Shown here: in pieces, positions 18,805 to 27,611 of the stretch
Position numbering within the stretch: position 1 is the stretch's first letter
Layout of the letters: each line of letters opens with the position of its first letter
NCBI RefSeq assembly: GCF_011170065.1
Contig: NZ_BLLH01000008.1
Span: forward strand, 1-64,000
Direction of reading: 5' to 3'
Source: Pseudolactococcus insecticola
GTDB taxonomy: Bacteria; Bacillota; Bacilli; Lactobacillales; Streptococcaceae
DNA: 64,000 nt
Notes under the pieces: model-generated
Seen by the model: only the letters and a program-made list of their open reading frames with translations
What the model was told of the DNA's origin: nothing
The model's database searches: none
Position numbers and translations under genes: made by a program

Positions 18805-20253
18805 ATGAAAAAACTATTATTTTTATCACCTGTTGGTGGCTGGACAAATGGCGCAGACATTGCGATGAATCACCAGATGCAATACCTGAAGGAACTGGGT
18901 TACGAGATTGTACTCGTAACGCTTTTTCCTAATACAGAAAAATATAGCGATTTTTTAGCACAGTACAAAATCAAGTCATACCGACTTGATTATACTTGGT
19001 GGCGAGATGACAATTTGGCAGATCATACTGATTCGGTCACCAATATGCTTGCGATAGAAAAGCTAACGCAGATAATTCGTGATGAGCAGATAGACGTTGC
19101 TATTACTAATACGGCCAATATCCCACAGCTTTCTTTTGCTGCAGCAGCTAATAATATTCCGCATTTGTGGTTGATTCATGAATTTCCAGAAGGAGAGTTC
19201 AGCTACACAAAAGAAAAATATGACTACATCAGCCGATTTTCAAATGAATTGCTAGCATCAAGTGATAAACTGCAAGAACAGATAGAAGATGCGAGTGAAG
19301 CCGTTCCTGTTTCACACTTTTATCCCTATACAGATGTGTCTGAATTGGCCTTGCTTGCAAATGAAGGTGCGCCACGACTCATCTCTGTCAATGCGATCAC
19401 AGGTGACCGAAAAAATACGCTGGAGCTGATAAAAATATATCAGGAAATAAAGGTCACGAATCCGACCTTGGAGCTAGTGATTACTGGAGACATACAGGAT
19501 AATGACTATTATGAGCTCTTGAAAAACTATATCCAAAAACATGCTCTGAAAGACATCTCATTTACAAATGACCGCGAAAAAAACTGGTCAAATGTTAAAG
19601 CAAATGATATCTATATTAATACGTCTAAACAGGAAACATTTGGCTTGACCATGATTGAAAGTTTGAAACTTGGTGTCGTCCAAGTTGCCTCAAGTGGTGC
19701 AGCAAAAGCTATGATTGCCTTAGGTTATCTAGATGAAGCGCATGATACGTATGAGCTAGGCGATATTTCCGATGCTGTTCGAAAAATCAAATTTAAATTG
19801 GCACACTTTGGAGAGGAACAAAAAAGCCTCAACGAAATGCAAGCTAGGCTTGCCACAGAGCAGTCGTTAGCAGTCATTACAAAACCGTTGGTTGATGCCA
19901 TAGAGCGCTACTCAGAAAATCCACAACGTGAATTACGCTATTTTAAAAATATGCTCATTTCAAGTGGTCAAGAATTTGAAAACCGTCTAACGGTCATTGA
20001 GGATCAAAAAAAGGTAAATGACGAGCGATTCGCAAGGATCGATGAACAGAACATGTTACTAGAAGAGCGAATGGCAATCATAACTCAGCAAAAAATGACG
20101 CTTGATGAACGTATGACCGTCATTGATGATCTACGCCTGTCAGAACAAAAATTAACTGAGACTATCATCGAAAAAAGTGCCAAAGAAGCAGAATTGAACC
20201 AAATCAAAAATCGAAAATTGTATAAAATCGCAACTAAATTGCGACTCTTATAA
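18805..20253 (+). CDS. GT4 glycosyltransferase with C-terminal coiled coil
   Basis: A 482-residue glycosyltransferase. The N-terminal part opens with KKLLFLSPVGGWTNGADIAM, a GT-B nucleotide-sugar fold, and the donor-site EX7E motif is approximated by ETFGLTMIESLKLG near residue 282. After about residue 385 comes a coiled coil built of imperfect repeats around DERM/EERM (for example LEERMAIITQQK and LDERMTVIDD). In known streptococcal clusters this position is held by a GT2 enzyme, RgpE; here a GT4 with a coiled tail replaces it, perhaps a chain-length or capping enzyme. The start is ATG 18805; GTG at 18793 is possible, neither with a good ribosome site. Confidence 0.75.
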   Translation: MKKLLFLSPVGGWTNGADIAMNHQMQYLKELGYEIVLVTLFPNTEKYSDFLAQYKIKSYRLDYTWWRDDNLADHTDSVTNMLAIEKLTQIIRDEQIDVAITNTANIPQLSFAAAANNIPHLWLIHEFPEGEFSYTKEKYDYISRFSNELLASSDKLQEQIEDASEAVPVSHFYPYTDVSELALLANEGAPRLISVNAITGDRKNTLELIKIYQEIKVTNPTLELVITGDIQDNDYYELLKNYIQKHALKDISFTNDREKNWSNVKANDIYINTSKQETFGLTMIESLKLGVVQVASSGAAKAMIALGYLDEAHDTYELGDISDAVRKIKFKLAHFGEEQKSLNEMQARLATEQSLAVITKPLVDAIERYSENPQRELRYFKNMLISSGQEFENRLTVIEDQKKVNDERFARIDEQNMLLEERMAIITQQKMTLDERMTVIDDLRLSEQKLTETIIEKSAKEAELNQIKNRKLYKIATKLRLL

Positions 20254-20268
20254 TCAAAGGAAAAAGAA

Positions 20269-22065
20269 ATGAATCGCATTTTACTTTATGTACATTTTAA
20301 CAAATTTAGCCAAGTAGCAGACCATGTCGTTTATCAATTAGAACAATTGCGTCCCCTATTTTCAAAAGTTGTCTTTATTTCAAATAGTCCTGTTAGCGTA
20401 GAAAACCAAAAAAGGCTAAAAGAACTAGGGCTCTTTGATGTTTTCATGCAGAGAGAAAATAAGGGCTATGACTTTGCCGCATGGCATGATGCGATGGTGT
20501 CAATTGGTTTTGAAGAATTGAAACAGTATGATGCGGTTACCATCATGAATGATACAGCTTTTGGTCCTGTCTATGATTTTGGTCCTGTTTTTGATAAGAT
20601 GGCTCAAAACGCAAGCGTTGACTTTTGGGGGATTACAAATAACCGCTCACATACAGTGGCACCATGGGGAGAAGATATTGTATTACCAGATCATATCCAG
20701 AGTTATTTTGTAACCTATAAGCAAAATGTTGTCGTATCAGAAGCGTTTAAGTCGTTTTGGTCTGGCATAGAAGTATTAGAAGATGTCGTCAAAGTTATCG
20801 TCAAGTACGAAACTGCTATGACAAAGCACTTTGAAGATGCGGGCTTCAAATCAGCGGTCCTTTTTGACACTAGAAAAGAGTCGTGGGCTGGCATGACTAT
20901 CCACGATTTCTCTGTGTTTGCTTTGCCGGAGTTGATCAAACGCGAAATTCCTTTTTTGAAAATCAAAGCCTTTTCATTTGGAGCTAAGGCGATTCAAACA
21001 CCTGTTGTTATAGACATGTTGCGTCGCAATAGCGACTATCCGATAAAGTTGATTGTTGATCATATGACTTTTGTGGATTATCCTGACCGAGAGTATATGC
21101 TGGATGAAAAAATTCTTCAGATGAAGGAGGTAACTCGCACAGAAAAAACTGTACGAGTTGGGATTCATCTTCATGTGTTTTATGTTGATTTGTTAGCAGA
21201 ATTTTTGGCTAATTTTGATCAGTATATCGGTGATTATGACGTTTTTGTAACTACAGATACTGAGGCGAAAAAAGAGGCGATTCAAAAAGTGGGTCATCCC
21301 CATGTTAAAGAAATCGTTGTCGCGGGAAATAAAGGGCGGGATGTTTTACCGTGGATGATGGTTCATGACAAACTGGCTGATTATGACGTCGCGGGACATT
21401 TCCATACAAAGAAATCAGCAGTAAACGAGTGGATTGTTGGAGAATCATGGCGACAGGACATTATTGATAGTTTAGTCAAGCCTGCAAAACAAATCCTCGC
21501 AGAATTTGACGAAACAAAATCAGTTGGACTTGTCATTGCAGATGTGCCATCATTTTTCAACCATTGGTATGGGCCAAGCTATATTAACGAGCACAAACTC
21601 TGGAAAAAAATGCTCAAGATTTGGCAAGTGGCAGGACTGGACAAGAAAAAAGCGCTTGAAGAAAAAGACACTTATACCATGAGTTATGGAACGATGCTTT
21701 GGTACCGCCCGGATGCTATTTCAGATTTACTTACCATTGATATTTCTGAAGAGACGCCCAATGAACCACTACCGTATGACAGTATTCTACATGCTTTTGA
21801 ACGCATAATTGTCTATGCAGCATGGGCAAATGGCTATGATTTTAGAATTTCAAAAATTCACCAAAGTAATGGATTCGTTGCAAATAGTGCGGCAAATCGC
21901 TTGCTGCGTGATCAAGGCTACGAAATTACTAACTATGAGGGGCTTAATACAAGTATTAACTGGGAGCAACTAGGCGCGAAGCGAGCTTTGAAATATCTTG
22001 TAAAAAAATCGTTGCTTATCGCACTGAGCATACCAAAGAGAATCGTGCATTTTTTTAGGAAATAA
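20269..22065 (+). CDS. rgpF: Rhamnan synthesis protein RgpF
   Basis: The 598-residue protein belongs to the RgpF family required for the rhamnan backbone. It has the N-terminal GYDFAAWHDAM motif near residue 68 and the C-terminal half NKGRDVLPWM, GHFHTKKSA and MLWYRPDA motifs typical of this family, which pairs two glycosyltransferase-like modules. It closes the rgp operon: a hairpin at 22109-22134 follows. AAAGGAAAAAG precedes the ATG. Confidence 0.9.
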   Translation: MNRILLYVHFNKFSQVADHVVYQLEQLRPLFSKVVFISNSPVSVENQKRLKELGLFDVFMQRENKGYDFAAWHDAMVSIGFEELKQYDAVTIMNDTAFGPVYDFGPVFDKMAQNASVDFWGITNNRSHTVAPWGEDIVLPDHIQSYFVTYKQNVVVSEAFKSFWSGIEVLEDVVKVIVKYETAMTKHFEDAGFKSAVLFDTRKESWAGMTIHDFSVFALPELIKREIPFLKIKAFSFGAKAIQTPVVIDMLRRNSDYPIKLIVDHMTFVDYPDREYMLDEKILQMKEVTRTEKTVRVGIHLHVFYVDLLAEFLANFDQYIGDYDVFVTTDTEAKKEAIQKVGHPHVKEIVVAGNKGRDVLPWMMVHDKLADYDVAGHFHTKKSAVNEWIVGESWRQDIIDSLVKPAKQILAEFDETKSVGLVIADVPSFFNHWYGPSYINEHKLWKKMLKIWQVAGLDKKKALEEKDTYTMSYGTMLWYRPDAISDLLTIDISEETPNEPLPYDSILHAFERIIVYAAWANGYDFRISKIHQSNGFVANSAANRLLRDQGYEITNYEGLNTSINWEQLGAKRALKYLVKKSLLIALSIPKRIVHFFRK

Positions 22066-22108
22066 TACTTCTAAGATGTTTTCTTGACTGATTGACCGAA
22101 ATATATGC

Positions 22109-22134
22109 AAAAACTCGAATTTTTCGAGTTTTTT
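22109..22134 (+). terminator. Intrinsic terminator after the rgp operon
   Basis: The 11-bp perfect stem AAAAACTCGAA / TTCGAGTTTTT has a TTT loop. The T run merges into the -35 of the next promoter two bases downstream. Confidence 0.85.
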
Positions 22135-22135
22135 A

Positions 22136-22168
22136 TTGACAAAATCTATCTATCTATCTATCTATAAT
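22136..22168 (+). promoter_or_regulatory. Promoter with five TCTA repeats in the spacer (candidate phase-variable)
   Basis: A perfect -35, TTGACA (22136-22141), and a perfect -10, TATAAT (22163-22168), are separated by 21 bp made almost wholly of five tandem TCTA units (22145-22164, the last overlapping the -10). The present spacing is 4 bp over the optimum. Loss of one unit gives exactly 17 bp. This is the known architecture of promoters switched by slipped-strand mispairing. Confidence 0.8.
22145..22164 (+). repeat. TCTA tetranucleotide repeat, five copies
   Basis: Five perfect TCTA units in tandem, followed by TA. It is the only tetranucleotide array I found in the window and lies entirely between, and partly within, the two promoter hexamers of the gene at 22227. 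Confidence 0.95.
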
Positions 22169-22226
22169 AAAGTATAGCCTATTTTACTATAAGCTAAATA
22201 TTTTAGAATTCATAAGAGGGAAAATT

Positions 22227-23036
22227 ATGAAGAAGTTATTTATTGCATTGGCGTTGCTGTTTGGTACGGCAGGCGCAACGACGGTTGCACATGCGCATAC
22301 TGCTGGGTATAAAAACTATGTAACTATAGTATATCCTAAAGATAGTGGTAACTGGGTGAATATGTATCGTGTTTACAATCCTAACTCGGGTGAGCATTTT
22401 TACACAGCATCAACTGCTGAGCGTGATGGCTTAGTAAAAGCTGGATGGAAATACGAAGGACTTGGCTGGATAGCACCTGAAAAATCGCATGTGCCTGTTT
22501 ACCGCATGTACAATAAAAATGCTGGCGATCACCACTACACGATGAATGCGGCTGAAAAAGATAGCCTTGTCAAAGCTGGTTGGCGCTATGAAGGTATCGG
22601 CTGGTACTCATCGGAATACTCAGCAGATGCCAAGCAATCAGCTGTCTACCGAGCTTATAATCCAAACGCCAAAGCAGGTAGTCATAACTATACGCTAAAT
22701 CCAGCAGAACAAGCCTCGCTCGTCAAAGCGGGTTGGAAAAATGAAAACGTTGCCTGGTATGCAGTGTTACCAAATAGTACAACACAAAGATGGAATATCG
22801 TCGTTACGAAAATTCTGAAAGATGAAGATCCAGATGGTAAATTGGTTTCAAAAGGTGGTGCAACGCTTGCACAAGCTGAGAAATTACTTGGAATGCCTAT
22901 AAAAACAGTTGGAGATCCTATAAATTCTGGAGTAACTGCTTGGCTTGATGGAGGTGCTTTTAGCGGGGTTGCATTTCAATTTACAGTTAATAAAGATAAT
23001 TCGAAAATAACTCGAGCAGGTATAGGTCATTCTTGA
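22227..23036 (+). CDS. Secreted DUF5648-repeat protein with C-terminal domain of unknown role
   Basis: A 269-residue secreted protein. A signal peptide (about 1-23, ending AHA) precedes three tandem repeats (about 46-188) of the DUF5648 type. Each has an aromatic YNxNxGxHxYT core and a closing GWKYEGxGW- or GWRYEGIGWY-type motif. The last 80 residues form a small alpha/beta domain (ATLAQAEKLLGMP, then AWLDGG and ITRAGIG) reminiscent of BLIP/SmpA-like or DUF3862 domains; that match is tentative. The same repeats recur in the next two genes. Expression is set by the repeat-bearing promoter at 22136-22168, and a terminator follows, so this gene is a separate transcription unit. Confidence 0.75.
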   Translation: MKKLFIALALLFGTAGATTVAHAHTAGYKNYVTIVYPKDSGNWVNMYRVYNPNSGEHFYTASTAERDGLVKAGWKYEGLGWIAPEKSHVPVYRMYNKNAGDHHYTMNAAEKDSLVKAGWRYEGIGWYSSEYSADAKQSAVYRAYNPNAKAGSHNYTLNPAEQASLVKAGWKNENVAWYAVLPNSTTQRWNIVVTKILKDEDPDGKLVSKGGATLAQAEKLLGMPIKTVGDPINSGVTAWLDGGAFSGVAFQFTVNKDNSKITRAGIGHS

Positions 23037-23061
23037 GTTAGCTTGGTTAAACCAAAACTAG

Positions 23062-23093
23062 AAAGTAAACTCCACAGTGAGTTTACTTTTTTT
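23062..23093 (+). terminator. Intrinsic terminator after the first DUF5648-repeat gene
   Basis: AAAGTAAACTC pairs with GAGTTTACTTT around CACAGT, followed by T. Confidence 0.92.
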
Positions 23094-23121
23094 ATATTGT
23101 CAGTTAATTACGCTATCCGTG

Positions 23122-23149
23122 TTGATAATCCTGAGAATTATGATAAAAT
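23122..23149 (+). promoter_or_regulatory. Promoter of the amidase-GDPD pair
   Basis: TTGATA (23122-23127), a 16-bp spacer with extended TGA, and TAAAAT (23144-23149). It has no tetranucleotide repeats, unlike the neighbouring promoter. Confidence 0.7.
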
Positions 23150-23214
23150 AAAACTAACGAAAAATTCAATATTTATGGAAAAGGCAAGTTGCCAAAGGGT
23201 GAAAAGGGAAAAAG

Positions 23215-24546
23215 ATGAATAGAAGTAAAAAAAGAATTTTACTGGCAGTGAGTGTATTCACGCTACTGAGTGGTCTTGGTGTTGCCGCAAAGGCTGATGA
23301 TACAGTGCCAGCAGCGGTTAGGACACCCGCTGCACAGCAAATCAAGGTTAACGAAACTGCCATCACATTGACTGAAAAGCAAGTTGATAGGTTGGTCGTG
23401 ACACTGTTGCCACAAAATGCCAGTCAGGCTGTGACTTTTAGCTCTAGCAATCCACGAATTGTGACAGTAGATGCAAGTGGTAGCGTACATGCGATAGCTA
23501 CTGGTGATGCGGTTATTACGATTGCGGTACCTAACACACCTCTCACGCTCAAAGTGCCTGTACATGTGAATGAGATCGTCATTCCGCAGAAAATGTATCG
23601 CCTCTATAACCCAAACTCTGGTGAGCATTTTTATACGGCAGATACAAACGAGCGTAACTCACTTGTATTTCAGTCAAAGTGGTATTTTGAGGGGACAGGA
23701 TGGGTTGCACCAACACACTCAAAAACCCCTGTTTATCGCTTGTATAATAAAAATGCAGGGGATCACCAATATACAACTAACACGGGAGAACGTGACCATT
23801 TGCGAAGTTTAGGCTGGCGCTACGAGGGAATCGGCTGGTATAGTGATGATAACCAGTCAGTCAAGGTGCTAAGGGCCTACAATAAAAATGCTAAAGCAGG
23901 TAGCCACAACTACACAACAAATAATAGTGAGCAACAAAATCTGATTCAAAACCACTGGCGAGATGAAGGCATCGGCTGGTATGCTGTGGGGGCGGGCGAG
24001 GCGGCAAACCCAGCCATCAATCAAGCGCTTATCAATCAAACCGCTAAAAATAAAGCTGAGCACGATAAAAAAGTTGCTGAAGATGAAGCGTTAGCAAGAT
24101 ATCAGCGGTCATTACCCGGTAAGATGGTAGCGTGGTTTCAGTCTAAAAAAGGGAAAACAACCTACTCGATGTCAAACCGCTGGGGACCAAAGAGCTATGA
24201 CTGCTCGTCTGCAATGTATACAGCGCTTTTGAACGCAGGTGGTAAACCTCTCTATACGCGTGCAAGTATTACCACGCTAAACGAAGGTCAATGGCTAGGA
24301 ACAAATGGTTTTAAGTTAGTTTACAGAGGTAGTAAATACGGCTTTAAGGCCCAAAAAGGGGATGTCTTTGTGTTTGATGGTGCAGGCGAAGCAGGTCACA
24401 CTGGGATCTTTATAGACGAAAAGAATATTATCCATTCAACCTGGTATTACAGAGATTTTGGTATCGTCGTGACAAACTTTGCTCAGAGGTTTAGAGTCCC
24501 GTCAGATCATCACGGTACGATTTCAATCTATCGTCATGATATCTGA
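23215..24546 (+). CDS. Secreted cell-wall hydrolase: Big_2 domain, DUF5648 repeats, Amidase_5 domain
   Basis: A 443-residue secreted protein. In order: signal peptide (about 1-27), an immunoglobulin-like group 2 (Big_2) domain (about 43-118), three DUF5648-type repeats (about 124-262), a charged linker, and a C-terminal NlpC/P60-like domain of the Amidase_5 class (about 300-443), known from phage Pal-type amidases. Catalytic residues are visible as C330 in YDCSS and H395 in GHTGIF. It probably cleaves the peptidoglycan peptide stem, with the repeats as a wall-targeting module. The signal peptide and lack of phage genes argue against a prophage lysin. The downstream GDPD gene follows after 32 bases. 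Confidence 0.82.
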   Translation: MNRSKKRILLAVSVFTLLSGLGVAAKADDTVPAAVRTPAAQQIKVNETAITLTEKQVDRLVVTLLPQNASQAVTFSSSNPRIVTVDASGSVHAIATGDAVITIAVPNTPLTLKVPVHVNEIVIPQKMYRLYNPNSGEHFYTADTNERNSLVFQSKWYFEGTGWVAPTHSKTPVYRLYNKNAGDHQYTTNTGERDHLRSLGWRYEGIGWYSDDNQSVKVLRAYNKNAKAGSHNYTTNNSEQQNLIQNHWRDEGIGWYAVGAGEAANPAINQALINQTAKNKAEHDKKVAEDEALARYQRSLPGKMVAWFQSKKGKTTYSMSNRWGPKSYDCSSAMYTALLNAGGKPLYTRASITTLNEGQWLGTNGFKLVYRGSKYGFKAQKGDVFVFDGAGEAGHTGIFIDEKNIIHSTWYYRDFGIVVTNFAQRFRVPSDHHGTISIYRHDI

Positions 24547-24578
24547 CTGATATAGGCGTAAATGAAGGAGAATAACGG

Positions 24579-25880
24579 ATGCTTATGAGAAATGAAAAAA
24601 GAGTCGTAGTGGTCATTTTGACGCTTCTCATAGGTAGTATTTTCTGGGGGGGGCAAGCTTCCGCAGCTGATCAAGGTCAGGAAAATATGTACCGTCTTTA
24701 TAATCCAAATTCTGGTGAGCATTTTTATACAGCAAATCCAACTGAACGAGATAACCTAGTTAATCTATCAAAGTGGTACTACGAAGGCATTGGCTGGGTT
24801 GCACCAGCTAATTCGGGCATTCCAGTTTATCGTCTTTATAACAAGAACGCTGGTGATCATCACTATACGACAAGCCGGGGTGAGAAAAATAAACTGGTTG
24901 CCTTAGGCTGGCGCTATGAAGGGATTGGCTGGTATAGCGCAGAAGGACAACAAGTTCCAGTTTATCGTGCCTATAACAAGAATGCGAAATCTGGCAGCCA
25001 TAACTATACGACTAATCACGGGGAAGAACGCAATTTGGTCGGTCTTGGTTGGCGCTATGAAGGGATTGGCTGGTATGCACTCGGATTAGGAAAAAAAGAT
25101 TTATTAAGCATCTATATCAATGCACAAACTAAGATTAACCGAGCTAATCATGGCAAAAAAGCCTTACCAAATACTAGAAATAATAAGAATGGAGTCGTCA
25201 TCTCTCATCGTGGTAATCACAAGATTGCACCGGAAAATTCTATCCCTGCATTTGAAAACGTAACGACTCAAGGAATTGAAACAGATGTTAGATTAACAAG
25301 TGATGGCAAGTGGGTAATCATGCACGATGATGATGTTGATCGGATGACAAATGGTTCTGGTCGAGTTGATCAATTACCATTTTCATATATTCGTTCTCTT
25401 AGAATCGATGTGGGCGCAAATGTTGGAAATTATCCTAGCCAAAAACTTGTGGTGCCAACACTTGATGACTACCTAGCTATCTGTAAAGCTAAAAATATCA
25501 AAGCAATGATTGAGCTTAAAACCTATGCAGTTGTACAGCCAAAAAAATACGTAGAACTCATAAACAGTGTTGCAAAATATGGTTTATTGTCAAAAACGAC
25601 CTTTATCAGTTTTCAAATAGATCAACTGAGAATGCTTAAATCACTTTACCCCAATATCTCAGTCTCTGTGTTGCAGCTAAACATCGGCCAAAATAGTGTA
25701 ATTGAAGCACAAAATCTAGGACCAAATAGTGGGATAGACTTGGAAATTAGCAAGGTTAATCAAACTACGATAGATCTACTACATCGTAAAAAGATGACAA
25801 TCGGATCATGGATGACGCCGACAGATCGGATAAACATGTATCGTAACATGGGTGTAGATATGATGACAATCGATGAGTAG
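24579..25880 (+). CDS. Secreted glycerophosphodiester phosphodiesterase with DUF5648 repeats
   Basis: A 433-residue secreted enzyme. A signal peptide (about 1-28, ending ASA) is followed by three DUF5648-type repeats (about 37-168) and a GDPD catalytic domain (about 205-433). The GDPD core is intact: H210-R211 in SHRGN, E234 and D236 in IETDVR, and H249 in MHDDD. GDPDs release glycerol-3-phosphate from glycerophosphodiesters; GlpQ-type members can trim polyglycerolphosphate teichoic polymers. Secretion plus wall-type repeats suggests a wall polymer as substrate (inference). AAGGAG lies 8 bases before ATG 24579. Likely cotranscribed with the amidase gene. Confidence 0.85.
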   Translation: MLMRNEKRVVVVILTLLIGSIFWGGQASAADQGQENMYRLYNPNSGEHFYTANPTERDNLVNLSKWYYEGIGWVAPANSGIPVYRLYNKNAGDHHYTTSRGEKNKLVALGWRYEGIGWYSAEGQQVPVYRAYNKNAKSGSHNYTTNHGEERNLVGLGWRYEGIGWYALGLGKKDLLSIYINAQTKINRANHGKKALPNTRNNKNGVVISHRGNHKIAPENSIPAFENVTTQGIETDVRLTSDGKWVIMHDDDVDRMTNGSGRVDQLPFSYIRSLRIDVGANVGNYPSQKLVVPTLDDYLAICKAKNIKAMIELKTYAVVQPKKYVELINSVAKYGLLSKTTFISFQIDQLRMLKSLYPNISVSVLQLNIGQNSVIEAQNLGPNSGIDLEISKVNQTTIDLLHRKKMTIGSWMTPTDRINMYRNMGVDMMTIDE

Positions 25881-25910
25881 TGAAGAGTTTCAAAAATGAA
25901 TAAAGGTATA

Positions 25911-25934
25911 AAAAAAGCAGATTCTGCTTTTTTT
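25911..25934 (+). terminator. Intrinsic terminator after the GDPD gene
   Basis: AAAAAAGCAG / CTGCTTTTTT with an ATT loop. Confidence 0.9.
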
Positions 25935-25955
25935 AAGTCATGATAACCAATAATA

Positions 25956-25964
25956 TGATATAAT
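25956..25964 (+). promoter_or_regulatory. Extended -10 promoter of the LtaS-like gene
   Basis: TGATATAAT, with no clear -35. Expected start is near 25971, the first base of a GTG in frame with the downstream gene, so a leaderless start there competes with the TTG at 25998. Confidence 0.65.
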
Positions 25965-25997
25965 AGCTAAGTGAAAGCAAAAATGGAGTACGATAAA

Positions 25998-27611
25998 TTG
26001 AAAAAGATAGATATTACGATGTGCTTAAAGTTTGGATTAATGGCTGGATTAGTCCTTTATTCTGTCGCTAAGACAGGAACGCCATCAAACTTATTGGCCT
26101 TGATAGAGATATTAGCAGTCTATGTGTTAGGCCAAATTTTACCTCAAAAAATAAAGATTCTGTCATATATCATCTCGTCAGTTTTATATTTCTTAATCCT
26201 GATGAACATGATGGTTTTTACATTTTCAAATAGTTTTACGACATTGCTTATGTTTGATAACATTGAAAATGTTAGTGCGCTTAGTACCTCGTTGCCACTT
26301 TATATCAGTGGCATCGTTTTAATTGCTATATTGGCATTGCTGCCGACTCGATATGGGAGTATTAAAACTGGCTATTCACGTGCGATTAGTGTGACGTTTA
26401 TCGTCTTGTTTTATGCGGCTGCAACCTTGATAACTAGGCAGACTCCTCTCATGGCAGGGGTCAATCTAGTAGAAAATATCCGGCTAAAAAATCAACAGAT
26501 GGCAAAGTTCAGACTTTCGCCAGCGGAAAAGAAAAAAATTTATCAAAAATTTGAAAAAACAAGCTTTTCAGATGACTATCCAGAAACACAAAAACAACCC
26601 AATGTTATCGTCATTTTTACTGAAGGGCTCTCTGCTAAAGTTTTAGATGTCAATAATAATAAGGACTATAACCTGACGCCAAATCTAGATGAACTTGCGA
26701 GTGAATCAATTGATTTTACGAATTATTTCAACCATACAGCTGCGACATATAGAGGAATACGCGGTCAGCTTTACTCAGCTTATCAATATCAAGAAGGCTA
26801 TGAAGATGGGATCAGCGATATTAGCAAAATAACAGACACGAAGTTGCAGTCTTTGCCAATGATTTTGGGAGATAATGGCTATACGAGTCGGTTTATCAAT
26901 GCTGAGCCTTATCAGGCTGTCTTTAGTAAATATCTAAGTACGCTTGGTTTTGATAAGGTTATCTCAAATAAGAAAAAGTTGGTTTCGAGCACGCATTACT
27001 TGCCTGACAAGGATAACTATAACTTGGTTTTCAAGACGGCAAAACAGTTATCAAAATCGAGTAAACCATTTTTCATCTCGACTTATACCTACGAAACACA
27101 TGTCGGTTTAAATACAAAAGTGAAGTATGGCGATGGTAGTAACGAATATCTGAATAAGTTCCACAATATGGATGCTAGTTTTGGTGAGTTTTATAAGAAA
27201 TTCAAAAACAGTGATTTAGCTAAAAATACGATTCTCGTCTTTACAACAGACCATGCGACATACCCTGACCCTGAGTATGTTAAGTTGTTTGATGATCCAA
27301 GAGACGTCTTTATTTCTCAAATACCATTACTGATAAAATATCCGAATGCGCCAGGTCAAAGACTAGATATGAAAGGTAGAAATAGCTTAGATTTGGCACC
27401 TACAGTGCTTGACATGGTTGGTATCAATAGTGGGAAAAATTATTTTCTTGGTACGACTTTGTTTGGTGAACAAAAAAGTAATCTTGAAAACTTAACGTAT
27501 ATAGCAGGCGTACCGTCAACAACTGATGATGGCGATGTCAAAGCAATACCAGTAAACTCAACCTTGGGTAAAGAAGCGCTAGAATATAGTAAAATCTCGT
27601 TTAATAATTAG
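25998..27611 (+). CDS. LtaS-like sulfatase-fold phosphoglycerol transferase
   Basis: A membrane protein of about 537 residues. The N-terminal 160 residues form about five helices; an extracytoplasmic alkaline-phosphatase/sulfatase domain follows, with VIVIFTEGLSAKV (metal site Glu), the nucleophile region HTAATYRGIRG, and the FTTDHATYPD metal site near the C-terminal third. This is the LtaS/GacH-type fold that transfers glycerol phosphate from phosphatidylglycerol. Next to a rhamnan cluster, decorating that polysaccharide (as streptococcal GacH does) is more likely than bulk lipoteichoic acid synthesis, but this is inference. TTG 25998 has GGAG 9 bases upstream; GTG 25971 and ATG 25983 are alternatives. 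Confidence 0.78.
   Translation: MKKIDITMCLKFGLMAGLVLYSVAKTGTPSNLLALIEILAVYVLGQILPQKIKILSYIISSVLYFLILMNMMVFTFSNSFTTLLMFDNIENVSALSTSLPLYISGIVLIAILALLPTRYGSIKTGYSRAISVTFIVLFYAAATLITRQTPLMAGVNLVENIRLKNQQMAKFRLSPAEKKKIYQKFEKTSFSDDYPETQKQPNVIVIFTEGLSAKVLDVNNNKDYNLTPNLDELASESIDFTNYFNHTAATYRGIRGQLYSAYQYQEGYEDGISDISKITDTKLQSLPMILGDNGYTSRFINAEPYQAVFSKYLSTLGFDKVISNKKKLVSSTHYLPDKDNYNLVFKTAKQLSKSSKPFFISTYTYETHVGLNTKVKYGDGSNEYLNKFHNMDASFGEFYKKFKNSDLAKNTILVFTTDHATYPDPEYVKLFDDPRDVFISQIPLLIKYPNAPGQRLDMKGRNSLDLAPTVLDMVGINSGKNYFLGTTLFGEQKSNLENLTYIAGVPSTTDDGDVKAIPVNSTLGKEALEYSKISFNN

Noticed and set aside
23215-24546. Amidase_5 gene as part of a prophage lysis cassette
   Set aside because: It has its own signal peptide and wall-type repeats, no holin or other phage gene is near, and its neighbours share the same repeats.
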